Shown here in pieces: positions 50,022 to 58,654 of a stretch of 64,000 nt of DNA. A program made the translations under genes and the position numbers. Source of the stretch: Streptomyces endocoffeicus (GTDB lineage: Bacteria > Actinomycetota > Actinomycetes > Streptomycetales > Streptomycetaceae); contig NZ_JAERRG010000023.1 of assembly GCF_016741935.1 (NCBI RefSeq), forward strand, positions 1-64,000, read 5' to 3'. The notes beneath the pieces were generated by a model. It made no database searches. It worked only from the letters and a program-made list of their open reading frames with translations, and was not told where the DNA came from. Numbering within the stretch: the first letter of the stretch is position 1; each line of letters begins with the position of its first letter.

Positions 50022-50582
50022 GTGAGCAACAGCGCCTACTCCCTCATACCGGAACTCAACCTCCTCAAGGAGTTCGAGGAGCGCATGGGCCGGGAGCCCT
50101 TCTCCGACGGTTTCGAGCTCTTCGAGTACGGCAGGGTCTCCGCTCTCGGCCGGAACCCACCCGCCGAAATGCGTGACCGCCTCATTCCGTTCGCCCAGGC
50201 CAACCACTCCGGCTCCTTCTACGCACTGTGGAAGTGCGACGATCGGGCGGACCTCGCCACCCTGCCGGTGATCTTCTGCGGGGACGAGGGCGACCTGTTC
50301 ATCGCCGCGCGCAGTCTGCGTGAGCTCTTTGGTCTGCTCGCCGTCGACGATGCCAGTGACGCGGACGACGTGCCCTCCCGGGACGCCTACGTCAGATGGC
50401 TCAAGCACACCTTCGAGTTGGTGCCCGCCGAGGATCCTGCCGCCCTCTACGACGCAACGCTCCTGGAGTACGGCCGCGCCTTCTGCGACTGGTGGCTGAC
50501 ATTCGAGGACGAGGACTCGATCATCGCCGACTTGCTGGACGAACTCGAGGACTTGGAGGGGCCCAAGGAACAGGAGGGGTGA
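50022..50582 (+). CDS. SMI1/KNR4 (SUKH)-like protein
   Basis: A 186-residue acidic protein with SUKH-type features: 'LPVIFCGDEGDLFIAARSL' in the core and a C-terminal acidic helix. SUKH proteins act as immunity partners of polymorphic toxins or in regulatory contexts. GTG with GGAG SD (50012-50015). No toxin gene is adjacent: the IS110 element lies upstream, so the gene may be an orphan separated from its partner. Family assignment is moderate. Confidence 0.6.
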   Translation: MSNSAYSLIPELNLLKEFEERMGREPFSDGFELFEYGRVSALGRNPPAEMRDRLIPFAQANHSGSFYALWKCDDRADLATLPVIFCGDEGDLFIAARSLRELFGLLAVDDASDADDVPSRDAYVRWLKHTFELVPAEDPAALYDATLLEYGRAFCDWWLTFEDEDSIIADLLDELEDLEGPKEQEG

Positions 50583-50829
50583 AGACAAGCCACGCACCCG
50601 GACGCTACAACCGCCGCACCTATGTGCCCGACGCCGTGTCGGTGGACTGTACGGCACCGCCCCGGATCGGCCCAATCGGCTTTCGCCTGCGCTCGGACTG
50701 AGCCCGATTGCCCATGATCGACCGATACCGCAACTGCTCACCCGGTCCGGATTCTGACGTTCCCGCTGGAACCAGCGCTCACGGAATTGCGGACCCTGCT
50801 CGCGTTGCGCGGAGATGCCCGCGCCGCCG

Positions 50830-51215
50830 GCGGGGGCATGGCTCCGGTCAGATTCCTGCCTGATCCCACCGTATGGACCTGCCGTACCGGACGACCTGCG
50901 GTCGGGCCGGTCCATCGCAGTGGTCAGGTCTCGTCGGAAAGGTGATTTCGCAGGGACCGGTCGTCGGTCGATTGCGTCCATCGTTGCATCGTGGTCTGCT
51001 GCACCACCATGCCGACGCGGGCCGAGAGGAGCGCCGCGTCGGGGGCGACGCGTCACCGCGGCGCGGCGCCTCTCGAACACCGTCTCGGCAGCCATGCGGC
51101 GGGGGCTCTATCCGCTGATCAGCGGCTTCTCGGCGCCCGTCCGACCAACGCGGTTCCGTCAATTGCGGGGCCCAGGGCGTTGGTCATCATGTTGACCGCC
51201 GAACCAGGCCGAGTC
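50830..51215 (+). pseudogene. Decayed IS5-type transposase relic
   Basis: Fragments in two shifted frames resemble IS5-group transposases: 'LLHHHADAGREERR' like the 'RAHQHAAGAR' block, and 'RLGSHAAGALSADQ' with 'RALVIMLTAEPGR' like the 'LGRSRGGL' and 'PLVFVLTPGQ' blocks. Frameshifts and substitutions abound. It lies in the 604-bp stretch 50583-51186, which has no intact gene, and slightly overlaps the end of the EamA gene. Confidence is low to moderate. Confidence 0.42.
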
Positions 51216-52236
51216 GCTTGGACGCAAGCGTGTCGGGCGGCTCGGGCGCCGCCTCGCCGGGCCTGCCGAGGCGTACGACCGCGGTGCTCCGGGAGCGTCG
51301 TCGGTGCCCGGCCAGTGGCCATCCCGCGCCAGGGCTGCGCTGGAGGTAGACCACGGCCGCCATCAGGACGACGGCCCCGAGGATCTGCACCGCAGTGACG
51401 GTCTGGCCGAGCCAGTACCAGGCCAGGAGCGCGCCGAACAGCGGCTCCAGGGAGACGTTGACCGCCCCTGCCTGCGGTCCCACCCTGGCGGTGGCCCAGG
51501 CGAAGAGGAGGAAGGGGACGAGCGTCCCGAAAATCCCGATTCCGGCGGCGCCCGCCAGCAGGACGGGACGGTCGAACAGGTCCGGTACACCGGCCGGGAT
51601 CCGGACGAGCAGCCAGACCGCGCTTCCGACGGCGAATGCGCCCGCGTTGGCGGTGAGCGCGCCACAGGCCCGCGCGGCCTGTGCGCTGAGCAGCGAGAAG
51701 GTGGCGACACCCATGGCCGTCAGCAGCCCGAGCCCGATGCCGGCAAGATCCAGGTCGCCCAGCGGGGAGGTGGGCAGCTGCACGACGAGTGCCACCCCGG
51801 CCAGCGCGGCCAGCAGACCCACCACGGTCATGGCGCCGGGCGGCCTGCGGCTTGCCAGGAGCTGCCAGCCCACGACGAACGCGGGGGCCAGGTTCTGCAG
51901 CACCAGTGCGACGGCGACCGGGAGTCGGTCGATGGAGAGGAACAGCGTGGCGTTCGACACGGCGACAGACAGGCCGAAACCGATGACGAGCAGCCAGGAG
52001 CCGCGTAGCGAGGCCGATAACGACGGCCTGGCCTTGAGCCGGTCGTGCTGGTTGCGTCGCATGGCGAGCAGTATGCCGAGTCCGAGCAAGGTCACCCACG
52101 TACGTATGGCTACGACTTCCAAGGGATCAGCGCCGTGCTGGAACAGCTGGCCTGCCACGGTGCCACCCAGGCCCCACAGTGCCGCGGCGGTGACGGCGGC
52201 GGCCGTCCCCGCGTACCCGGTCCGCGGTGCATCCAT
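51187..52236 (-). CDS. EamA/DMT-family transporter
   Basis: A 349-residue ten-helix DMT transporter with 'AAALWGLGGTVAG' in TM1 and the second-half 'EPLFGALLAWYWLGQ' signature. ATG 52236 has GGGAGGA seven bases upstream. Divergent from a CGNR-type regulator; the promoter between carries GGTTAG repeats. It probably exports an amino acid or similar metabolite or drug. Confidence 0.85.
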   Translation of the reverse strand: MDAPRTGYAGTAAAVTAAALWGLGGTVAGQLFQHGADPLEVVAIRTWVTLLGLGILLAMRRNQHDRLKARPSLSASLRGSWLLVIGFGLSVAVSNATLFLSIDRLPVAVALVLQNLAPAFVVGWQLLASRRPPGAMTVVGLLAALAGVALVVQLPTSPLGDLDLAGIGLGLLTAMGVATFSLLSAQAARACGALTANAGAFAVGSAVWLLVRIPAGVPDLFDRPVLLAGAAGIGIFGTLVPFLLFAWATARVGPQAGAVNVSLEPLFGALLAWYWLGQTVTAVQILGAVVLMAAVVYLQRSPGAGWPLAGHRRRSRSTAVVRLGRPGEAAPEPPDTLASKRLGLVRRST

Positions 52237-52295
52237 GACCATTCCTCCCTGGGCTTGTTCGCTCGAACAGAGTTGCACAGAGTCTCACGGGAGAA

Positions 52296-52323
52296 CTAAC
52301 CTACAAAACGGTTAGACGGTTAG
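52296..52323. promoter_or_regulatory. Candidate operator for the EamA-CGNR divergon
   Basis: CTAACC (52296-52301) and GGTTAG (52310-52315) form an inverted repeat with an 8-nt spacer; GGTTAG is repeated at 52318-52323. It lies in the 105-bp space between the divergent genes, 19 bp before the CGNR start. Confidence 0.5.
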
Positions 52324-52341
52324 TCAACGGAGGGTGACGTC

Positions 52342-52977
52342 ATGAAACGACAGGACGCCCCGGGCGAACTGGAATGGGTACGGGCCTTCATCAACACCCG
52401 CGACCTGGAGCTGGCGAGCGACAGCATGGACTCGGCGCAGGGGCTGCGGTCATGGCTCGCCGAACGGTCGCTGATCCCGCCCGGAACGCCCGTGGGCGAG
52501 GAGGACCTGCGGCACGCGGTCGAAGTGCGCGAGTCGCTGCGCGCTCTGGCCAGAACCAACTCCGGTCAGCAGATGGACCCGGAGGCGGCCCGGACGTTGG
52601 ACGGCCTGGCGTCCGGAGCCGTGGTCCGGCTGCGCTTCCGCGAGGACGGCACCCGACACGTGGGCCCGGAGGAGGACGGCGGAGTACGAGCCGGGCTCGG
52701 CCGGCTGCTCGCGGTGGTCGGCACGGCCGACCGGGACGGCACCTGGCAGCGGCTCAAGGTCTGCCCGGCCGAGGACTGCCTGTGGGCCTTCTACGACCAC
52801 TCGAAGAACCGGTCCGGCACCTGGTGCCAGATGGCGGAGTGCGGCAACCGGGCCAAGGCCCGCACATACCGCACCCGCCATCTGGACAGCGCGGAAAGCT
52901 CGAATGGCGTGGCTCCTCGTTCCGCCCGAACAACCCCCGGCCCCCTGCCCCATGTCCCGCCTCGCGAGACTCCATAA
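52342..52977 (+). CDS. CGNR zinc-finger (ABATE-domain) regulator
   Basis: A 211-residue protein: N-terminal ABATE ligand-binding domain (about 10-130) and a C-terminal CGNR zinc finger with 'VCPAEDCLWAFYDHSKN' and 'CGNRAKARTYRTRH'. The CGNR region ('CQMAECGNRAKARTYRTRH') is the DNA-binding element. Probably controls the divergent EamA exporter in response to a small ligand. ATG with GGAGGG SD. Confidence 0.88.
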   Translation: MKRQDAPGELEWVRAFINTRDLELASDSMDSAQGLRSWLAERSLIPPGTPVGEEDLRHAVEVRESLRALARTNSGQQMDPEAARTLDGLASGAVVRLRFREDGTRHVGPEEDGGVRAGLGRLLAVVGTADRDGTWQRLKVCPAEDCLWAFYDHSKNRSGTWCQMAECGNRAKARTYRTRHLDSAESSNGVAPRSARTTPGPLPHVPPRETP

Positions 52978-53029
52978 CAGAACTGAATTCAACTAACCTT
53001 CGATGGAAAGTACTGACGAGGAGGTCACC

Positions 53030-53725
53030 ATGGCGTTCGTCCTCATCCACGGCGCAAGCTTCGGCGCTAACTGCTGGAACGAGCTGATCCCCCACCTAAG
53101 AGCGGAAGCGCTGGCGGTCGACCTTCCGGGACGTGGGACCAGGGCCGGAGCCGACCTGGGCACGGTCACTCTCACGGACTGCGCCGATGCGGTCCGGGAG
53201 GACGTCGAAGCAAAGAACCTGCGGGATGTGGTACTGGTCGGCCACTCCTTCGCGGGAGTCACGATCCCGCGAGTCCTGGACCTCATACCTGACCGGATCC
53301 GCCACGTCATCCTCGTGTCGGCCGTAGTGCCGGCGGACAGGTCCCGGGTGCTTGACCAGATCGATCCCGGTGTGCGGGATCTGGTTGAGCAGTCCATCGT
53401 CGACGGCGTTTACCACCAGACCCGCCAGGGCGCCGCCGGAATGCTGTGCAACGACATGGATAAGGCAACCGCCGCATCCACCCTGGACCGGCTGACCGAT
53501 GACTCGGCCGCCCTGCTGAACGAGACTGTGGACCTGAGCGGCTACAGACGCCGGATCCCCCAGACCTACGTGCACCTCACGCGGGACCAGTGCTACGTCG
53601 AGGAACTCCAGCAACGATCCATTGCGCTGCTTCGACCCGACGTCATCGATCTCGACACCGGTCACATGGCAATGATCAGTGCGCCCGAGAAGCTTGCTAC
53701 CGTCCTCAACACCATCCACGGCTGA
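53030..53725 (+). CDS. Alpha/beta hydrolase
   Basis: A 231-residue alpha/beta hydrolase with oxyanion 'LIHGASFGANCW' (5-16), nucleophile elbow 'LVGHSFAG', and C-terminal 'DTGHMAMISAPEKLA' giving the catalytic His. The MenH/RsbQ-like short fold suggests an esterase or lactonase. ATG 53030 has a GAGGAGG SD. Function is otherwise open. Confidence 0.85.
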   Translation: MAFVLIHGASFGANCWNELIPHLRAEALAVDLPGRGTRAGADLGTVTLTDCADAVREDVEAKNLRDVVLVGHSFAGVTIPRVLDLIPDRIRHVILVSAVVPADRSRVLDQIDPGVRDLVEQSIVDGVYHQTRQGAAGMLCNDMDKATAASTLDRLTDDSAALLNETVDLSGYRRRIPQTYVHLTRDQCYVEELQQRSIALLRPDVIDLDTGHMAMISAPEKLATVLNTIHG

Positions 53726-53879
53726 TCGGCGGATCGGCCTGCGGCTGGCGGGCCGTCGCCAACGCACCTCAGCTCGACCCGCACCTCGTGCGCCCCGCAG
53801 CCGCGGGGACCGTGCCGGTGTCGGCGGTGTTCTAGGATTTCGGTGGCCGGGTCGGTCCTGAGCAGGTAAGGAGTTCGTC

Positions 53880-54605
53880 GTGGGTGAACCGCGATACGTG
53901 GTGATCGCCGACGACCTCATGCAGAAGATCGCCGCCGGAAAGTGGCCCGTAGGCGAGTTGCTGCCCACCGAGCCCGAGTTGGCGGCCGAGTACCGTGTCT
54001 CACGCGAAACCCTGCGGCGGGCGTTGAAGCGCCTGGAGTTGGGCGGGCTGATTTCCCGGCATCCGGGGACCGGCACGCGTGTGGAGCGTTCGGCGCCGGT
54101 GGCCGCGTTCACCGCGCAGCTGGGGAGCGTCGAGGAGCTGACCCAGTACGGCGAGGCCGCCGTGCGGGAGGTTCTGTCGGTCGAGTCCGTGACCGTGGAC
54201 GCGGCGCTCTCCGAGGTCACGGGCCTGGCCGAGGGGTCCAGGCAGGTGTGCGTGACCTCGGTCCGGCGGGACCCTGAGCGTTCGGACGAGGTTGTCTCCT
54301 GGGCGCGGGTGTATCTGGGCCCGGAGGACGCCAAGGCGGTCGCCGGGGATCTGGAGGAGGGCCGGCAGCTGATCGCCGACTTGATCGAGGCCCGGACAGG
54401 GCGTTCGGTGGAGCGGGTGGTGCAGCAGGTGCGGGCGGTGAGCGTGTCCGCGGAGGCGGCGGCACGTCTCGCGCTGGAGCCGGGGAGCCCGGGGCTGGAG
54501 TTCGTACGCCGCTACTACGACGCCTCGGGCGTGCTGTTCGAGGTCACCGTGAGCACCCATGCCGGTGACCGCTTCGTCTACGAGACGGTTCTCCAGCGGA
54601 GGTAA
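53880..54605 (+). CDS. GntR-family regulator, HutC/UTRA subfamily
   Basis: A 241-residue regulator: GntR wHTH at about residues 5-70 ('LPTEPELAAEYRVSRETLRRALKRLE', here 'LAAEYRVSRETLRRAL') and UTRA ligand domain at about 95-235 ending 'FRFVYET'-like 'DRFVYETVL'. Likely represses the dctA-lyase pair starting 107 bp downstream; the 14-bp inverted repeat at 54668-54704 carries two GTCTAGAC cores similar to HutC/DasR sites. GTG with AAGGAG SD. Confidence 0.9.
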   Translation: MGEPRYVVIADDLMQKIAAGKWPVGELLPTEPELAAEYRVSRETLRRALKRLELGGLISRHPGTGTRVERSAPVAAFTAQLGSVEELTQYGEAAVREVLSVESVTVDAALSEVTGLAEGSRQVCVTSVRRDPERSDEVVSWARVYLGPEDAKAVAGDLEEGRQLIADLIEARTGRSVERVVQQVRAVSVSAEAAARLALEPGSPGLEFVRRYYDASGVLFEVTVSTHAGDRFVYETVLQRR

Positions 54606-54667
54606 CGGCCACCAGCCGCCCGCCGCTCACTTTGTGAACAGCCCTTGACACCGATATTTCTCTGAGC

Positions 54668-54704
54668 ATCCTTGTCTAGACACACCTCATGTCTAGACAA
54701 GGAT
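54668..54704. promoter_or_regulatory. Perfect 14-bp inverted repeat: GntR/HutC operator
   Basis: ATCCTTGTCTAGAC (54668-54681) and its exact complement GTCTAGACAAGGAT (54691-54704) are separated by 9 nt. Each arm contains the palindrome GTCTAGAC. It precedes the transporter start by 8 bp and covers its SD, so repression could be transcriptional and the RNA hairpin could also limit translation. Confidence 0.85.
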
Positions 54705-54712
54705 GTGCCCGC

Positions 54713-56173
54713 ATGAGATCCCAAGAGCAGCTACTGGACGCCACCTCACCCCCGACCGCCCGCAAACGCTGGTACCGGGGGCTCGGGACGCAGGTCGTCA
54801 TCGCGATGGCCTTGGGGGTCGCGGTCGGCTTCGCCTTCCCCGGCTTCGCCGTGAATCTGAAAATCATGGGGGACCTGTTCCTGGCGCTGATCAAGGCAGG
54901 CGTCGCCCCGTTGGTCTTCTTCACCGTGGTCATGGGTATCGCGTCCGCCGGCGACCTGAAGAAGGCCAGCCGTCTCGGACTTCTGGCGCTGATCTACTTC
55001 GAGGTCGTCTCCACCCTCGCCCTGCTCCTCGGTCTCGTGGCGGCGAACCTGTTCGGGGTGGGCAAGGACGCGGGGAGCCTCACCTCGGACGGCGGCACCG
55101 CTCAGGCGCCCCCCGCCGGGGAGGGCGAACACGGGGTCATCGCCTTCCTCCAGGACATCGTTCCCGACAATTTCGTCGGAGCCTTCTCCTCCGGTCAGCT
55201 GCTGCAGGTCGTCGTCCTGGCCGTCCTGTTCGGCATTGGTCTCCTGGCCCTCAAGCCGCTCATGCAGCAGAGGATCAACTCCGGCCTGGAGGTCGTCTCG
55301 GAGGCGTTCTTCGCCTTCGTCAACGTCGTCATGAAGCTCGCCCCGATCGGGGCCTTCGGCGCCATCGCCTACTCGGTGGGCACCAGCGGCAGCAAGATGC
55401 TCCTGGCCCTGACCGAACTCGTCCTGCAGTACTGGCTGGTCGTCGCCGTCTTCGTGTTCGGCGTCCTGGGGCTGGTCTGTCTGATCGCCGGATTCAACAT
55501 CTGGCGCATCATGCGCTACGTGCGCGTCGAAATGACGCTCGTCCTGGGCACGGCCTCCTCCGAGGCGGCCCTGCCGGGGCTGCTGAAGAAGCTGACCAGG
55601 ATCGGATGTTCGAAGCAGAGCGTCGGCCTGGTGATACCGACCGGATACGCCTTCAACCTCGACGGCACGTCCCTGTACATGTCCATCTGCACCCTGTTCG
55701 TCGCCAACGCGTACGGAATCCCGATGGGCATCCCCGAGCAGCTCGGTCTGCTCCTGATCATGCTGCTGACCTCCAAGGGCGCGGCCACCGTGTCCGGCGG
55801 GACGTTCGTCGTCTTCACCTCCACGGTCGCGGCGACGGGGACCCTCCCCGTCGAGGGCACGGCCGTCCTCTTCGGCGTGTACCGCTTCATGTCCATGGCC
55901 ACCGCGTTCTGCAACACCTTCGGCAATGTCGTCGCCACCTTCGTCCTGGCCAAGTGGTGCAAGGAAATGGACGTCGAGAAGGTCCAGCGAGCCCTGGCCG
56001 ACCCCACCGCGTTCCTCGCGCAGTCCGAGTCCGAGTCGGAGTCGGAGTCGGAGTCGGAGTCGGAGTCGGAGTCGGAGTCCAAGTCCGCGTCCGAGTCCGC
56101 TTCCGGCTCTGAGGCCGACGACGTATCGCGTGCGCCCGAACCCGCGCGTGCCACCCCCTCCATCGCAAAGTGA
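54713..56173 (+). CDS. Dicarboxylate:cation symporter (DctA/GltP family) with Ser-Glu repeat tail
   Basis: A 486-residue DAACS-family symporter with eight helices, two re-entrant loops and the 'TSKGAATVSGG' (with Ser/Thr-rich loop) and 'NLDGTSLYMSI' motifs. It imports C4-dicarboxylates or acidic amino acids with Na+/H+. The last about 50 residues are cytoplasmic and include nine Ser-Glu repeats. Start ATG 54713 is supported by AAGGA (54699-54703); an ATG at 54689 lies inside the operator. The lyase gene follows within 10 bp. Substrate is unknown but probably a fumarate- or succinate-containing compound. Confidence 0.88.
   Translation: MRSQEQLLDATSPPTARKRWYRGLGTQVVIAMALGVAVGFAFPGFAVNLKIMGDLFLALIKAGVAPLVFFTVVMGIASAGDLKKASRLGLLALIYFEVVSTLALLLGLVAANLFGVGKDAGSLTSDGGTAQAPPAGEGEHGVIAFLQDIVPDNFVGAFSSGQLLQVVVLAVLFGIGLLALKPLMQQRINSGLEVVSEAFFAFVNVVMKLAPIGAFGAIAYSVGTSGSKMLLALTELVLQYWLVVAVFVFGVLGLVCLIAGFNIWRIMRYVRVEMTLVLGTASSEAALPGLLKKLTRIGCSKQSVGLVIPTGYAFNLDGTSLYMSICTLFVANAYGIPMGIPEQLGLLLIMLLTSKGAATVSGGTFVVFTSTVAATGTLPVEGTAVLFGVYRFMSMATAFCNTFGNVVATFVLAKWCKEMDVEKVQRALADPTAFLAQSESESESESESESESESESKSASESASGSEADDVSRAPEPARATPSIAK
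56024..56079 (+). repeat. Hexanucleotide tandem repeat encoding (Ser-Glu)9
   Basis: TCSGAG units repeat nine times in frame at the 3' end of the dctA-like gene, so length changes of the run keep the frame. A further Ser/Lys/Ala/Glu-rich stretch follows. Confidence 0.9.
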
Positions 56174-56181
56174 GACAGCAC

Positions 56182-57543
56182 ATGAGCAGTACCGTCTTCG
56201 ACTCCTTCCTCTTCCGCGACATGTTCGGCACCCCGGCCATGCGCGAGATCTTCAGCGACACCGCCTACGTCCAGCGCATCATCGACACCGAAACCGCCCT
56301 CGCCCGCGCCCAGGCCAAAGTCGGCATCATCCCCGCCGAGGCCGCCGACGACATCACCGCGAAGGCCGGTCTCGACGGCCTGGACCTGGAGCGGCTGCGA
56401 ACCGAGACGGAGATCGTCGGCTACCCGGTCCTGCCGATCGTCAAGCAGGTGGCCGAGCAGTGCGGCGACGCGGGCCGCTACCTCCACTGGGGTGCCACCA
56501 CCCAGGACATCATGGACACCGCGATGATGCTCCAGTGCAAACAAGGCGTCGCCCTGCTCCAGGACCAGCTCGACCGCGTACGCCACGTCCTCCGGCAGCT
56601 CGCGGACGAGCACGCCACCACCGTCACCGCCGGACGCACCCACCTTCAGCACGCCCTCCCCGTCACCTTCGGCTACCGCTGCGCCGTGTGGCTCTCCGCC
56701 CTGGACCGGCACGCCGAGCGCCTGGAGCAGGCCCGCCGACGGGCCCTGATGGTGCAGTTCGGGGGCGCCGCGGGGACTCTGGCCTCGCTCGGCCCGGGCC
56801 CGGAGGGCCTGGAGACGCGTGCGGTCCTGGCGGCGGAACTGGAGCTTCGGGATCCCGAAATCACCTGGCATGTCGCACGTGACGGGCTCGTGGAGCTCGT
56901 CACGCTCTTCGCCGCGGTCGGCGGCTCGCTGGGGAAGATCGCCTGGGATGTGATGATGATGTGCTCCTCCGAGTTCGGCGAACTCGCGGAGCCCTTCGTC
57001 TCCGGGCGCGGAGCCAGCTCGACCATGCCGCAAAAGCGCAACCCCATCTCCAGTGAGCTGATGTTCGCCGCCGCCAAACTGCTCCGCGACAAGTCCTCGA
57101 CCGTACTCGACGCGATGATGCAGGACTTCGAGCGCGCCACCGGCCCCTGGCACCTGGAGTGGGCCGCCGTGCCCGAGGCCTTCCTGCTCCTGTCCAGCTC
57201 CCTCCACCAGGCCGAGTTCATGCTCTCCGGTCTGGAGGTGAACGTGGACCGGATGCGCCGGAACACCCACATCACCGGAGGGCTCATCGTCGCCGAAGCG
57301 GTGATGATGGACATCGCGCCCGTCCTGGGCCGCCAGCGGGCCCACGACGTCGTCTACGAAGCCTGCCGCGCCGCCATCGAGACCGGCACCACGCTGGAGG
57401 CCGAACTCCGTACGCACGCCGAGCTGATGGACCAGCTCGGCCCCGAGCGCATCAGCGAGCTGTGCGATCCCGCCCGCTATCTGGGCAGCGCGACCGCGAT
57501 GACCCGCAGCGTCGTCGGCACGGCGGACCACTCGCGCTCGTGA
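56182..57543 (+). CDS. Aspartase/fumarase-superfamily lyase (PcaB/adenylosuccinate-lyase-like)
   Basis: A 453-residue enzyme with the superfamily signature loop 'SSTMPQKRNPISS' (about 278-290) and 'HWGATTQDIMD' and 'RTHLQHALPVTFG', all typical of fumarase/aspartase superfamily enzymes, closest to carboxymuconate cycloisomerase (PcaB) and adenylosuccinate lyase. These enzymes release or rearrange a fumarate or muconate moiety. In the dctA operon the likely task is to split or isomerise the imported acid. ATG 56182 chosen; GTG 56170 overlaps the dctA stop and would add four residues. Confidence 0.85.
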   Translation: MSSTVFDSFLFRDMFGTPAMREIFSDTAYVQRIIDTETALARAQAKVGIIPAEAADDITAKAGLDGLDLERLRTETEIVGYPVLPIVKQVAEQCGDAGRYLHWGATTQDIMDTAMMLQCKQGVALLQDQLDRVRHVLRQLADEHATTVTAGRTHLQHALPVTFGYRCAVWLSALDRHAERLEQARRRALMVQFGGAAGTLASLGPGPEGLETRAVLAAELELRDPEITWHVARDGLVELVTLFAAVGGSLGKIAWDVMMMCSSEFGELAEPFVSGRGASSTMPQKRNPISSELMFAAAKLLRDKSSTVLDAMMQDFERATGPWHLEWAAVPEAFLLLSSSLHQAEFMLSGLEVNVDRMRRNTHITGGLIVAEAVMMDIAPVLGRQRAHDVVYEACRAAIETGTTLEAELRTHAELMDQLGPERISELCDPARYLGSATAMTRSVVGTADHSRS

Positions 57544-57689
57544 CCGAAGGTTGGTTCGGGGCTCGGCCCGGAGACGACGTGGGGCCTCGCCGGTGCGGGG
57601 CCCGCGCCGTTCTACGCGGTCACACACTTGCGGGCCCGAGCCCTGTCCTCCTCCGGCAGCGCGTCGGCGGTCAACAGCCGCGGCAGCAG

Positions 57690-58170
57690 TTCCAGTTCAT
57701 GTGTCACCGACCGTCCGCCCAGGCGAGCTCCAGCCGGTGGTGCGCGGCGGCCACCACGTGCCACTTGCGGCCGTTGATCAGCTTGCCGCCGTCGAAGCCC
57801 CGACTGTCGGCGCCGACCACGGCGTCCGCCTTGACCGACTGGGCATCGATCACCCCGGCACTCGGCTGCGCGTCCCGGCCTGCCCGCTCGCGAGCCTGCC
57901 GCGCGGCCGGTCGTGGAACTCCTGGATCAGCGCGTTCTCGCGCCAGCGGCGAAGAAGGCACGGCCCCGGTCCTACGGCGGGAAGTCGGCCGGCGCCGCCC
58001 GCCACTTGATGCCGTTGTCCACCAGATTGCGGATCGCGTCCAGCATCTGCCGGTGGCAGTACCCTTCCCGCTGGCCGCCGCGGCCTTGCAGCCAGCCCGG
58101 CACCGGGAGCAGCGGCCGGATCGTGCCCGGCCCCGCCGCGATCACCCGATAGAGACTCCCGTCCGACGAA
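57690..58170 (-). mobile_element. IS5-family transposase relic (broken)
   Basis: Leftward fragments match IS5-type transposases: 'GYCHRQMLDAIRNLVDNGIK', 'WRAAPADFPP' then an in-frame TAG where Trp is expected, and, further on, 'GVIDAQSVKADAVVGADSRG' and 'GGKLINGRKWHVV'. The C-terminal catalytic Glu region is lost near 57700. The region 57544-58182 has no other gene. Confidence 0.8.
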
Positions 58171-58182
58171 CGCCCTCGGACC

Positions 58183-58554
58183 TTAGCGCCGGGCCAGCTC
58201 CAGCACGCTCAGACCGAACATCAGCACACCCAGGGGGAGATGGACCGACGGAACGTGCGCGATACCGAGCACGACCTGGACCGAGGCGAGTACGAGGAAA
58301 CCTGACGCATGCCAGACAGGCCGGGGCGAGCCGCCGCCCGGCTTCCACGCCAGCACCGCCGCAAGCACGTACAGCATCGACGCCCCGTACATCACACGGG
58401 CTCCGACACTGTGCAGCGCCTCTCCGTAGGACGAGGTCAGCAGCAGTCCGGCGGAGACCGCCTGGAGGAAGATGGTCAGGGTCTGCAGGGCTATCGCGAT
58501 CTGCAGGAACGAGGAGGTGCGCTGTGCGTTCGACGTCGTCATCCGGGTGGCCAT
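58183..58554 (-). CDS. Small four-helix membrane protein
   Basis: A 123-residue protein with four hydrophobic helices and few charged residues apart from the C-terminal 'ELARR'. No signal peptide or known family recognised. ATG 58554 lies 9 bases after AAGGGGG. It is divergent from the ECF41 sigma-factor gene by 100 bp and is a plausible target of that sigma factor. Confidence 0.65.
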   Translation of the reverse strand: MATRMTTSNAQRTSSFLQIAIALQTLTIFLQAVSAGLLLTSSYGEALHSVGARVMYGASMLYVLAAVLAWKPGGGSPRPVWHASGFLVLASVQVVLGIAHVPSVHLPLGVLMFGLSVLELARR

Positions 58555-58654
58555 GCCACAGTCCCCTTGTCCGCCCTCGGGCAGTAGAAGAATAGGTCTC
58601 ACCAGCCCGACGACGCGGGCCTGCGAAAGGTAAGGCGAGGGGGCGGCCGGAAGC

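Noticed and set aside
55516..57627. A 703-codon open frame antisense to the dctA-like and lyase genes
   Set aside because: Both sense genes have full family motifs; the antisense frame has no domain and includes the reverse of the Ser-Glu repeat.
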